Positions 8,376-15,250 are shown, counted from the first letter of the stretch. The stretch is DNA of 22,434 nucleotides from an uncultured Mycoplasmatota bacterium (GCA_900546275.1 URCH01000016.1:1-22434); one strand, 5' to 3'. Notes: generated from the letters alone by a model not told the origin. Translations and numbers: made by a program.

Positions 8376-9760
8376 TATTTCACCATTTCCATGTTTTCAT
8401 TTAGTATTTCTTCTACTGCACTTGAATCTTTAAATGGAATTTTTTTATCTTTTATTATCATGTATTCCTCATGTCCTTTTCCAAGTATTAATAATGTATC
8501 ATATTCTTTTAATAGGCTTATACCTTTTCTTATAGCTTGTTTTCTATCTAAAATTATTTCATAGTTTTTTGCTTCTACTCCACTAATCATATCATTTACT
8601 ATTTGAATTGGATCCTCAAAATGTGGATCGTCATTTGTTACTATTGCATATCTACTTAGTGAAGTTACAAGTTTTAACATAATAGGTCTTTTTGTTCTAT
8701 CTCTATCACCTGTACATCCAAATACTGTATATATATTACCTTTTGTTACTTCTTTCATAGTATTTATTATTTTTTCTATAGCGTCTGGTGTATGTGCATA
8801 ATCAATGACTATACTACTATTGTTATATCTTATTGTTTCCATTCTACCACTTGGTGTTTTTAATTCATAAGATATTTTTTTTATTTCTTCTTGTTTTATT
8901 CCAATTAAATCTAATATAACTAGTGTTATAAGTAGATTATATATATTGTATTTTCCTATTAATTTTGTTGAAATATTATATATTTCATTATTATGTTTAT
9001 ATTTTAATGTGGTTCCTAAATTATTCATTTTATAATTTTCTATTTTATAATCTCCACCATTAAATCCATATGTTATATTTTTATTTTGTTTTAATAAATA
9101 ATAGTTTTTATATTTATCGTCATAGTTTACGATTGCTACTCCATCTTTTTTTAGTTTTTTAAATAATTCTTGTTTTGCTAGAGCATAGTTTTCCATTGTT
9201 TTATGATAATCTAGATGATCTTGTGTCAAATTTGTAAAAACCACATAATCAAATAAAAATCCTTCTACTCTTTTATGTGATAATCCTTGACTACTTACTT
9301 CCATACAAACGTATTTACAACCATTTTCATATGATTTTAATAATAATTCAAATAAGTCTAAAACATCCGGTGTTGTATTATTTAGACTTTCTATTTTTTT
9401 ATTAATATAAAAACCTATTGTTCCTATATAAGCTGTTTTAATACCAAGTAGATTTAATGCATTATGAAGTAAATAAGCACTTGTTGTTTTTCCATTTGTT
9501 CCAGTAATACCTATTATTTTCATTTCATTTAGATATTTACTGTAATTTTCTTTTAAATAGTTTATTAGATATGCTCTCGTATCTGATACTATCTCATATT
9601 CAACACTATAATTTTTATCTTTTTCAACGATTAGTTTAGAAGCACCATTTTTAATTGCTGATTCTATATAATCATGACCATCACTTGATATGCCTCTAAG
9701 AGCAATAAATGTATCACCTTTTTTTACTTTTCTTGAATCAACTTTTACATTTAATTCCAT
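8375..9760 (-). CDS. murE: UDP-MurNAc-peptide ligase, MurE (third-residue specificity unclear)
   Basis: The 461-residue Mur ligase adds the third amino acid to UDP-MurNAc-L-Ala-D-Glu in the cytosol. Motifs: DSRKVKKGD at the N-terminus, P-loop GITGTNGKTT (84-93), NTTPD (128-132), TNLTQDHLDYH (176-186), the carbamoylated-lysine motif AKQELF (K196), DYAHTPD (320-326), GCTGDRDRTKRP (348-359) and GKGHE (427-431). The specificity loop reads DDPH (377-380). meso-DAP enzymes have DNPR and many Lys enzymes DNPA-type sequences, so the substrate cannot be assigned. An upstream Met at 9805 gives 15 more residues (MLLIFIYSK...), but GGTGATTAAC before ATG 9760 and homology favour the shorter form. Confidence 0.93.
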   Translation of the reverse strand: MELNVKVDSRKVKKGDTFIALRGISSDGHDYIESAIKNGASKLIVEKDKNYSVEYEIVSDTRAYLINYLKENYSKYLNEMKIIGITGTNGKTTSAYLLHNALNLLGIKTAYIGTIGFYINKKIESLNNTTPDVLDLFELLLKSYENGCKYVCMEVSSQGLSHKRVEGFLFDYVVFTNLTQDHLDYHKTMENYALAKQELFKKLKKDGVAIVNYDDKYKNYYLLKQNKNITYGFNGGDYKIENYKMNNLGTTLKYKHNNEIYNISTKLIGKYNIYNLLITLVILDLIGIKQEEIKKISYELKTPSGRMETIRYNNSSIVIDYAHTPDAIEKIINTMKEVTKGNIYTVFGCTGDRDRTKRPIMLKLVTSLSRYAIVTNDDPHFEDPIQIVNDMISGVEAKNYEIILDRKQAIRKGISLLKEYDTLLILGKGHEEYMIIKDKKIPFKDSSAVEEILNENMEMVK

Positions 9761-9776
9761 GTTAATCACCATATAT

Positions 9777-9805
9777 ATTTTACTATATATAAATATTAAT
9801 AACAA
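9777..9805 (-). promoter_or_regulatory. Possible murE-truB promoter
   Basis: On the minus strand TTGTTA (9805-9800), 17 bases, TAAAAT (9782-9777). It lies between the hsp20 terminator and murE. The predicted start would leave almost no leader before GGTGAT, so a different -10 in this AT-rich stretch is possible. Confidence 0.35.
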
Positions 9806-9820
9806 TAATTATTTTTATAA

Positions 9821-9850
9821 CAAAAAAAATACCAAGCTTACGCCTGGTAT
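9821..9850 (-). terminator. Terminator after hsp20
   Basis: On the minus strand ATACCAGGC, GTAA tetraloop, GCTTGGTAT (9 pairs with one GU), then TTTTTTTTG. It starts 5 bases beyond the hsp20 stop. Confidence 0.88.
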
Positions 9851-9855
9851 CTATT

Positions 9856-10275
9856 TTATCCTTCAATTTGAACATATTTTTTATTAGGAAGTTCTTTTTT
9901 ATTTTCTTTCTTTGGAACTTCTAATGTTAATGAACCATTTTTAAAACTTGCCTTGATATCTTCTGTTGTAATTGAATCTCCTACATAAAAGCTTCTTGAA
10001 CATTCACCAAAATATCTTTCTCTTCGAACAAATTTTCCTTTTTCTTTTTCTTCGTTCTTAGAACTCATTGTTGCATGTATAGTTAAATATCCATCATCTA
10101 CTGCAACTTTTATATCATCTTTATTGTATCCTGGTAAATCTACAACTATTGAATAATTGTTTTCATGTTCTTTAATATCTGTTTTCATAATTTTACTTTC
10201 TTCGGCGTGAAAAAATGGATCTCTAAACATGTCCTCTAATAAATCAAATTCTTTTCTTCTAGGTATCATCATCAT
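9856..10275 (-). CDS. Small heat-shock protein, Hsp20/alpha-crystallin family
   Basis: The 139-residue chaperone binds unfolding proteins and holds them in a refoldable state without ATP. The N-terminal part reads MMMIPRRKEFDLLEDMF. An alpha-crystallin domain covers about 30-125, with VVDLPGYNKDDIKV, DDGYLTIHA, RRERYFGECSRSFYVG and the conserved FKNGSLTLEVPK, then a short tail ending KKYVQIEG. The frame is open to 10401, but that would put the start inside the CIRCE operator and upstream of the transcription start. AAAGGAAG about 11 bases before ATG 10275 and homology set the start here. Expression is very likely heat-induced through HrcA (CIRCE at 10389-10415). Confidence 0.95.
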   Translation of the reverse strand: MMMIPRRKEFDLLEDMFRDPFFHAEESKIMKTDIKEHENNYSIVVDLPGYNKDDIKVAVDDGYLTIHATMSSKNEEKEKGKFVRRERYFGECSRSFYVGDSITTEDIKASFKNGSLTLEVPKKENKKELPNKKYVQIEG

Positions 10276-10372
10276 ATATATCAGCTTCCTTTCTTTATTT
10301 GTGTTGACACCATTTAGGTAGCACATCATACAACTTAATACCTTGTAAGAGTTATTATCTCTTACATTTTTA

Positions 10373-10401
10373 ATTCTACCACTTTTTATTAGCAATGTCA
10401 A
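10373..10401 (-). promoter_or_regulatory. SigmaA promoter of hsp20
   Basis: On the minus strand a consensus TTGACA (10401-10396), 17 bases, TAGAAT (10378-10373). The -35 box lies inside the CIRCE inverted repeat. The start near 10366 leaves a leader of about 90 bases containing the hairpin TAAGAG/CTCTTA (10364-10346). Confidence 0.8.
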
Positions 10402-10415
10402 TATGTGAGTGCTAA
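10389..10415 (-). promoter_or_regulatory. CIRCE operator (HrcA binding site) of hsp20
   Basis: On the minus strand TTAGCACTC, 9-base spacer, CATTGCTAA. The first half matches the CIRCE consensus TTAGCACTC-N9-GAGTGCTAA perfectly and the second differs at two positions. The spacing is exact and it overlaps the -35 box, so HrcA binding should block RNA polymerase. Confidence 0.88.
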
Positions 10416-10423
10416 AAAATAGT

Positions 10424-10453
10424 AAAAAAAATCCTTTGACATAAAATCAAAGG
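10424..10453 (-). terminator. Terminator after tRNA-Ser
   Basis: On the minus strand CCTTTGA, loop TTTTATG, TCAAAGG, then ATTTTTTTT. It separates the tRNA from the hsp20 control region. Confidence 0.8.
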
Positions 10454-10466
10454 TTAATATACTTAA

Positions 10467-10557
10467 TGGCGGAGCAGGAGGGATTTGAACCCTCGCGTCA
10501 GTTACCCGACCTACACCCTTAGCAGGGGCGCCTCTTCAGCCTCTTGAGTACTACTCC
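10467..10557 (-). tRNA. tRNA-Ser(GCU)
   Basis: The 91-base minus-strand gene has acceptor GGAGTAG paired with CTGCTCC, discriminator G and an encoded CCA. The anticodon stem CGCCC/GGGTG encloses the loop CTGCTAA with anticodon GCT (10523-10521). The T-arm is GAGGG-TTCAAAT-CCCTC. A long variable arm, as expected for class II tRNA-Ser, lies between. It reads AGC/AGU serine codons. Confidence 0.96.
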
Positions 10558-10571
10558 AACGCAACAAATAC

Positions 10572-10600
10572 ATTTTACTATATTTTTTTGTTTTTAGCAA
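10572..10600 (-). promoter_or_regulatory. Promoter of tRNA-Ser
   Basis: On the minus strand TTGCTA (10600-10595), 17 bases, TAAAAT (10577-10572), ending 14 bases before the mature tRNA. Confidence 0.55.
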
Positions 10601-10629
10601 TATTATATTATAAAATATTTCGTTTTTTT

Positions 10630-11064
10630 CTAATCTCCTAATTTATAAGGATTATAACACAATCCTTTTTTTGTTTTTACTATGGTCTGATTATAAGGTA
10701 TTTCATACTTTTTAACCTTTGGATTAAACTCTTCATCAAAAACACTATTTTCTATTATTTGATATCCCATATTTTTATAATAATGTTTTAAATAAGTTTT
10801 TTCTATGCTTAACATATTTGGAAGTAAACAATAAAAATGACCTCTTTGTGCATATAGTTTAATTGCGCCTATATAATTTATTAAAAATTCTTCCTCATCA
10901 AAGCCTGGTTCACTTTCTTCTTTTACTTTATTATACAAATCCATAAGGTTATTTTTCTTAATCCATTCAAATGCAGTTTTCTTATGCCCATTACTCCATG
11001 GAATTTCTTCTTTCCAATCTGGATTTACAATAATAAATCCTATTTTTATACTTGGATCAATCAT
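10630..11064 (-). CDS. Unknown protein (144 aa)
   Basis: I do not recognise this gene. The product is a soluble, mixed-charge protein starting MIDPSIKIGFIIVNPDW, with an acidic middle (EESEPGFDEEEF), aromatic-rich stretches (GHFYCLLPNM, KHYYKNMGY) and a basic C-terminal part ending YNPYKLGD. No signal peptide or membrane segment is seen. The frame is open 12 codons further upstream to 11100, but AGAGGTG 7 bases before ATG 11064 marks this start. It has its own candidate promoter and lies between the gatD-like gene's terminator and tRNA-Ser, so it is probably monocistronic. It stops at TAG, with no obvious terminator before the tRNA promoter. Confidence 0.8.
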   Translation of the reverse strand: MIDPSIKIGFIIVNPDWKEEIPWSNGHKKTAFEWIKKNNLMDLYNKVKEESEPGFDEEEFLINYIGAIKLYAQRGHFYCLLPNMLSIEKTYLKHYYKNMGYQIIENSVFDEEFNPKVKKYEIPYNQTIVKTKKGLCYNPYKLGD

Positions 11065-11088
11065 ATTATTACACCTCTTGTTTCTATA

Positions 11089-11117
11089 AAAATAACACAA
11101 AATTGCTCTAATTCCAA
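11089..11117 (-). promoter_or_regulatory. Candidate promoter of the 144-residue unknown gene
   Basis: On the minus strand TTGGAA (11117-11112), 17 bases, TATTTT (11094-11089), about 25 bases before the start codon. Confidence 0.45.
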
Positions 11118-11142
11118 TATTTTTATTATAATTTTTATGAAT

Positions 11143-11168
11143 AAAAAAGTTTCACTATAAAGTGAAGC
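11143..11168 (-). terminator. Terminator after the EctB-MurT-GatD-like unit
   Basis: On the minus strand GCTTCACT, loop TTAT, AGTGAAAC (one mismatch near the base), then TTTTTTATTC. It begins 2 bases after the stop of the gatD-like gene. Confidence 0.75.
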
Positions 11169-11169
11169 T

Positions 11170-11883
11170 TTATTTCATATATGGAACTCTATAAAAATCT
11201 CTTAATCGTTCTTCATATGCAGCTTTTAAATCTTTTTCTAAATATAATTTTGGTTTATCAACACCCAATATTTGTAATATTTTTTTTGTAAATAATGGAT
11301 TCAATATTAAAATAGGTCCTGTTAAATAAGTTCCAAAAAAGTTATTTTTATTTATACCCTCTAATTTTGATTCTTTATTTATTCCTATACCCTTTTCTAC
11401 TTTTAAAAAATAATTATCTGTATTATTCCCATACATCATTGTAAATTGGCTTTTAAATCCAACTATCTTTATGTTATTATACTCGCCAATAAATAAACTA
11501 TTATGTCTATGCATCATATCCCTTTTAGCGTACACATCAAAAATTCCTAAGGCTTCAATTTTTATTCCATCTTCATTTTCAATATACTTTCCAAGAATTT
11601 CTAATGCATTTCCTGTAAATAGAAATACTGTATTTTTTTCTATTAATTCCTCTATTCTTTTTTTATACGGCATTAATTTTTTTATTACTTTTTCCTGTCT
11701 ATTTTCAGTCATTGGACCAAGATAAATAAAATTTATATCTTGAGTTACAAAACTCGGTTCCATATCAAAAGATGTTTCTATATATTTTACTTTTTGATTT
11801 GATAAACACTTTTTTAAGTATTTAATATTACTGATATCACCATATAGATTACAAAATTCTGGAAATAATATTTCTATTTTCAT
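11170..11883 (-). CDS. GatD-like class I amidotransferase homologue lacking catalytic Cys and His
   Basis: The 237-residue protein has GatD length and fold markers: FCNLYGDISNI (10-20), FIYLGPMTENRQEK (52-65), ALGIFDVYAKR (111-121), VGFKSQFTMMYG (141-152) and GTYLTGPIL (184-192). In GatD of MurT/GatD, the glutaminase half that amidates D-Glu of lipid II, the nucleophile Cys lies in an ICGGYQ-like motif and the His in GTYLHGPIL. Here those positions read FTGNAL (Thr90) and TYLTGP (Thr188), so by comparison from memory it should not hydrolyse glutamine. The ORF is otherwise intact, with AAGAGGT before ATG, one base after the MurT-like stop, and ends at a terminator. It may be a structural partner or have acquired another role. 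It is not a pseudogene by any other sign. Confidence 0.85.
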   Translation of the reverse strand: MKIEILFPEFCNLYGDISNIKYLKKCLSNQKVKYIETSFDMEPSFVTQDINFIYLGPMTENRQEKVIKKLMPYKKRIEELIEKNTVFLFTGNALEILGKYIENEDGIKIEALGIFDVYAKRDMMHRHNSLFIGEYNNIKIVGFKSQFTMMYGNNTDNYFLKVEKGIGINKESKLEGINKNNFFGTYLTGPILILNPLFTKKILQILGVDKPKLYLEKDLKAAYEERLRDFYRVPYMK

Positions 11884-11884
11884 A

Positions 11885-13264
11885 TTATACCTCTTCCTTG
11901 TCTATTATTTCTTTTAGTTTATCTTTAACTTTATCTCTTAAATGTACAGTATAAACATCATATAAAATATAAATTGAATCTATATTTTTTAACTTTATTT
12001 TTTTTGTTGCATCTATTTCATCTTTCATGTGTTCTATTTTTCTTTTTGGTATATCAGCAAGTCTTAATCTAACATATGTATCTAAATGTCTTACTCCAGT
12101 AACAATAATTTGTTTTATACTATCATCATTTAAAAATTCAAAATCCGTATCATAATGCCAACTTATATTTTCTGAACTTTCAATTGAATCGTGTAAATCA
12201 TCAAGTATTAATATAACTGCTTTATTTCCTTTTTCTTTTTTTATGTACTCAAAAACTCTTGAACAAGCAATTGGATTCATTCCTTTAGCTAAATGTGATA
12301 TAATTTTTATTTCTTTATATTCTTCTTCTAGATATCTTGATTCCACTATTTTTTGCTTTTTTAGTGAGTTATTTATTTGTAAATTAGTTAATCCAAACTC
12401 TCTAAGAAGTGATATTGTAGCTACCATATTATAAATATTTATAATATTATTTGTTATTAAATCGTATATTTCTTCCTTTTCATTATTTTTTAAATGTAAT
12501 TTATCTTTTTTAAAATCAATTTTTGTTACTTCATAATTTATTTTCTTAGGAGAAGAAAAATCACATTTTTTACAATGAGCTCTCCCTATATGATGATACC
12601 TAACAAAATCATATTGGAGTTTTGAATCACATTTTGGACATGTTGGCATATCATTTACAATGTTATGACATACTTTTTCATCTGTCGTTAATTTATCTAT
12701 TCCAAAATATACTCTTTTATTAGTTGGAGCAATATTACAAGAAATAAGGTCATCTGCATTTAGTATAAGCTTAGTTTTCTTTGGAATGTATTTTGTTAAA
12801 ATATTTGAAATAAACTCAGAATGTGCATTTCTAAGCATTGAATCTCTAAATAAATTTGTACAAATTAAATATGTTGGGGTCAAATATGGATAGATTTTAA
12901 CTGAGCTTCTTTCATCTATTTCTAATACTGCTAGATCTTTTTTTGTTTTTCCTAGAAAATTTGCACCATTTATTAATGTAGTAGCAACTCCTACATTTAC
13001 ATTAGCTCCTAGTTTATTATCAATAAAATCATATCCATTATCTCTTAATACATCTTCTATCATATTGCATACAGTTGTTTTTCCATTTGTACCAGTCACT
13101 GCAATTATAGTTCTAGGTTTCTCTATTTTTCCTATAAAGTCTGGACATATTTTAAGTGCTATCTTACCTGGCAAAATCGATCCATTTCTTCTTAATACTT
13201 TTGTTGCTATGAATTTTCCTGTTTTTGCGCACCATAACGCTATATAAAATTTAAATGACTTCAT
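11885..13264 (-). CDS. Divergent MurT-like Mur ligase (lipid II modifying)
   Basis: The 459-residue protein has MurT architecture: ATP-binding P-loop VTGTNGKTT (56-64), a Mur ligase middle domain (LEIDE 114-118, TNLFRD 136-141, LNADD 168-172), a four-Cys zinc ribbon (CPKC 209-212, CKKC 231-234) and the MurT C-terminal DUF1727-like domain (SWHYDTDFEFL 368-378, GVRHLDTYVRL 390-400). Canonical MurT activates the D-Glu carboxylate of lipid II for amidation. Departures from what I recall of MurT: FRDxxxRxG is FRDSMLRNAHSEF, the NPAG motif is MNPIAC (329-334), and the C-terminal YTAML-type motif is YTVHLR. It overlaps the aminotransferase stop by one base and lacks a clear ribosome site, so it is translationally coupled. 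Confidence 0.88.
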   Translation of the reverse strand: MKSFKFYIALWCAKTGKFIATKVLRRNGSILPGKIALKICPDFIGKIEKPRTIIAVTGTNGKTTVCNMIEDVLRDNGYDFIDNKLGANVNVGVATTLINGANFLGKTKKDLAVLEIDERSSVKIYPYLTPTYLICTNLFRDSMLRNAHSEFISNILTKYIPKKTKLILNADDLISCNIAPTNKRVYFGIDKLTTDEKVCHNIVNDMPTCPKCDSKLQYDFVRYHHIGRAHCKKCDFSSPKKINYEVTKIDFKKDKLHLKNNEKEEIYDLITNNIINIYNMVATISLLREFGLTNLQINNSLKKQKIVESRYLEEEYKEIKIISHLAKGMNPIACSRVFEYIKKEKGNKAVILILDDLHDSIESSENISWHYDTDFEFLNDDSIKQIIVTGVRHLDTYVRLRLADIPKRKIEHMKDEIDATKKIKLKNIDSIYILYDVYTVHLRDKVKDKLKEIIDKEEV

Positions 13265-14514
13265 TATTTTAGTTTTTCTATTATAGATTCTTTTATAATA
13301 TTTAAACCTTTTATAAGTAAATCTTCTTCTATTAGTAATGATGGCATTATTTTTAAAACTGAATCATTTCTACCAGCAAGTTCAATAATAAGTTTTTTCT
13401 CAAAACATTTATCTAAAACTGAGCGAGCTAAAGCACCATCATTAAATTCTATTCCCCAACTAAGTCCAATTCCTCTTATTTCCATTTTTTCTTTTAATAA
13501 TGGTTTTATTTCTTTTTCTAGGTATTCTTTTACTATCAATTCTTTTTGTTTTACTATTTTTGGAATATCTTTTTCAACTGTCATTTCTAATGCAGCTTTA
13601 GCGGCTACAATAGAAAGTTGACATCCTCTAAATGTTCCATTATGTTCACCTGGTTTAAAAACGTCTATTTCTCTTTTTAATAAAGTAAGTGCGAATGGTA
13701 GTCCATATCCACCAATTGATTTAGACATACAAACTATATCTGGAACTATATCAGCTCTTTCGAATGAAAAGAAAGTTCCACTTCTTGAGCATCCTATTTG
13801 TACTTCATCACAAATTAGTAATATATTATATTCTGTACAAAATGTTCTCAAATCTCTTAAAAATTCTTTACTAAATACATGTATTCCACCTTCTTGTTGT
13901 ACTGTTTCTATTATAATTGCTGCTGGACAAGAATAACCAGAGTGATCATCCTCTAATAATTCTCTCATATATTTAATAGTATCAAAATTTCCACCCATTG
14001 AGTATGGAGCAGGAATATGAACTGTATTATTAAGTGAAACGCCTGCTGCATTTCTTGCTGAGGCTTCTGTTGTTAAAGACAAAGCACCTAATGTCATCCC
14101 ATGGAATGCACCTGTAAATGCCCAAATGTCTTGTCTACCAGTATACTTCCTTGCAAGTTTTAAAGCAACTTCTATTGAATTTGTTCCAGTAGGTCCTGGA
14201 AATAAAACTTTGTAATCTAAATTACGTGGTTTTAAAATTTTTTCTTCAAAATAACTAATAAATTTTTCTTTGGGAAGTGTGTACATATCTAATGAATGTA
14301 TAATACCATCTTCCTGTAAATAATCAATTAATTTTTCTTTTATATAGTCAGGATTATGACCATAATTAAGTGCCCCTGCACCATCAAAAAAATCTATATA
14401 TTCATTTCCATTTATATCTTTAATTATAGAACCTTTCGCATGAACCATTTCAACAGGCCATTTTCTACAATAACTTCTTACGTTTGATTCATATTTTTCA
14501 AATATATTTTCCAT
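13264..14514 (-). CDS. Diaminobutyrate--2-oxoglutarate aminotransferase, EctB type (PLP class III)
   Basis: The 416-residue fold-type I aminotransferase has EctB-type signatures: FEKYESNVRSYCRKWP (5-20), DFFDGAGALNYGHN (41-54), GPTGTNSIEVALKLARK (107-123), GAFHGMTLGALSLT (135-148), CDEVQIGCSRSG (235-246) and the PLP-lysine motif SKSIGGYGLP (Lys265). The family converts L-aspartate 4-semialdehyde plus glutamate to L-2,4-diaminobutyrate. No ectA or ectC is adjacent, so ectoine synthesis is not indicated. Instead it leads a tight unit with MurT-like and GatD-like genes, suggesting the diamino acid serves the cell wall. GAGGTG precedes ATG 14514. The exact amino donor and acceptor cannot be read from sequence, and a related omega-aminotransferase is possible. 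Confidence 0.9.
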   Translation of the reverse strand: MENIFEKYESNVRSYCRKWPVEMVHAKGSIIKDINGNEYIDFFDGAGALNYGHNPDYIKEKLIDYLQEDGIIHSLDMYTLPKEKFISYFEEKILKPRNLDYKVLFPGPTGTNSIEVALKLARKYTGRQDIWAFTGAFHGMTLGALSLTTEASARNAAGVSLNNTVHIPAPYSMGGNFDTIKYMRELLEDDHSGYSCPAAIIIETVQQEGGIHVFSKEFLRDLRTFCTEYNILLICDEVQIGCSRSGTFFSFERADIVPDIVCMSKSIGGYGLPFALTLLKREIDVFKPGEHNGTFRGCQLSIVAAKAALEMTVEKDIPKIVKQKELIVKEYLEKEIKPLLKEKMEIRGIGLSWGIEFNDGALARSVLDKCFEKKLIIELAGRNDSVLKIMPSLLIEEDLLIKGLNIIKESIIEKLK

Positions 14515-14672
14515 ATTAACACCTCAATTATAATTTTATTACAAATAAATATTTATTACAAGATTATTTGTTTAAATAAAAAAAATCGTTAATTTTTATT
14601 TTAATTTTCATTTTAATAAACTAACAAATTTAAATTCTAATTATATGTAATATACTCTATGTTTCTTTATAG

Positions 14673-14701
14673 TTGTAAGATAAAATAAGTAAAATTATGA
14701 T
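14673..14701 (+). promoter_or_regulatory. Plus-strand promoter upstream of the small hydrophobic ORF
   Basis: TTGTAA (14673-14678), 17 bases, TATGAT (14696-14701). It points at the hairpin and 32-codon ORF, opposite to all neighbouring genes. The region is AT-rich, so chance is possible. Confidence 0.45.
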
Positions 14702-14720
14702 TAATAGAGATTAAAATTCC

Positions 14721-14750
14721 TACACTATTATTGGTTCTACCAGTAGTGTA
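14721..14750 (+). other. 5' leader hairpin of the candidate small transcript
   Basis: TACACTA (14721-14727) pairs with TAGTGTA (14744-14750), with an inner TGG-TTCTA-CCA pairing. It begins about 13 bases after the predicted start and could hold the 5' end of a toxin-type mRNA in an inactive fold. Confidence 0.5.
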
Positions 14751-14774
14751 TGGTAATGAAATGACATTTTATTT

Positions 14775-14873
14775 ATGAAAATGCTTGTACAAAGAACAAA
14801 GGATTTTTTAATTCTATCTCTAGTAATAATTATCTTCCTTTTACTATTCTTACTATTTATAGTATTAATATAA
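14775..14873 (+). CDS. Candidate 32-residue hydrophobic peptide (possible type I toxin)
   Basis: The ORF runs ATG to TAA. The peptide starts MKMLVQRTKD, followed by about 22 hydrophobic residues (FLILSLVIII, then FLLLFLLFIVLI) to the C-terminus: a short charged head plus one membrane helix, the general shape of type I toxins. A second ATG at 14781 would give 30 residues. There is a promoter with a hairpin leader upstream and a strong hairpin 7 bases after the stop. Against: no good ribosome site is visible, and T-rich DNA often encodes hydrophobic peptides by chance. I recognise no named family. Confidence 0.35.
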   Translation: MKMLVQRTKDFLILSLVIIIFLLLFLLFIVLI

Positions 14874-14879
14874 AAGAAA

Positions 14880-14909
14880 TCCACCTAACTAAGCAATGAT
14901 TTAGGTGGA
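14880..14909. terminator. Strong hairpin, possible bidirectional terminator
   Basis: TCCACCTAA (14880-14888) pairs with TTAGGTGGA (14901-14909), 9 perfect pairs. On the minus strand TTTCTTTTATATT follows, so it could terminate a leftward RNA. On the plus strand there is no T-tract but it lies right after the 32-codon ORF. Confidence 0.5.
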
Positions 14910-15144
14910 CCAAAACAAATTGGCAACACTCAACATGCGAATATTAAGTGTTCCTTTAATATTTTATGAAATTTCTTTCATCTATATACAGAATAACATG
15001 AAAGTAATTTTTTTGACAAGGTGTTTTAAATTTTTACTCAAAAAGATCAAGTTTCTTATCAAACAAATGTAGAATCATAATAATCTACAACTTTTATCAA
15101 AAATTATTGATATAAAAATTAGTCTCTATAACAATAATGTAATT

Positions 15145-15176
15145 AAAAGAAAATAGCAGTAATAATTTAAGTGCTA
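15145..15176 (-). terminator. Weak terminator candidate after the VanZ-like gene
   Basis: On the minus strand TAGCA and TGCTA (15176-15172 with 15158-15154) form a short stem followed by TTTTCTTTT. The stem is short and 75 bases from the stop. Confidence 0.35.
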
Positions 15177-15250
15177 CTTTTTAAAAAAATAATTTTATAT
15201 AATATAAACTTAAAACTATCATTTTTAAAATTTTATTCTAAATATACGAT

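Larger units (their letters stand above)
14515..15250. other. 735-base gap with hairpins and one small hydrophobic ORF
   Basis: No conventional gene is visible. It contains the aminotransferase leader (direct repeats of TTGTAATAAA 17 bases apart near 14565-14539), a plus-strand promoter (14673), a hairpin (14721-14750), a 32-codon hydrophobic ORF (14775-14873), a strong hairpin (14880-14909), a smaller hairpin (14925-14952) and the VanZ terminator candidate (15145-15176). Confidence 0.7.

Noticed and set aside
9856..10401. Longer 181-residue form of the Hsp20 protein
   Set aside because: The extra N-terminal codons run through the CIRCE operator and the promoter, have no Hsp20 similarity, and a ribosome site exists for ATG 10275.
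13264..14514. Ectoine biosynthesis operon
   Set aside because: Only the EctB-type gene is present; no acetyltransferase (ectA) or synthase (ectC) is next to it, and its partners are Mur-type genes.
15013..15018. Plus-strand TTGACA as a promoter
   Set aside because: No acceptable -10 box lies 16-18 bases downstream and no plus-strand gene follows.
14515..15250. Riboswitch in the aminotransferase leader
   Set aside because: The leader is short and AT-rich with only direct repeats of TTGTAATAAA; no known aptamer pattern was recognised.
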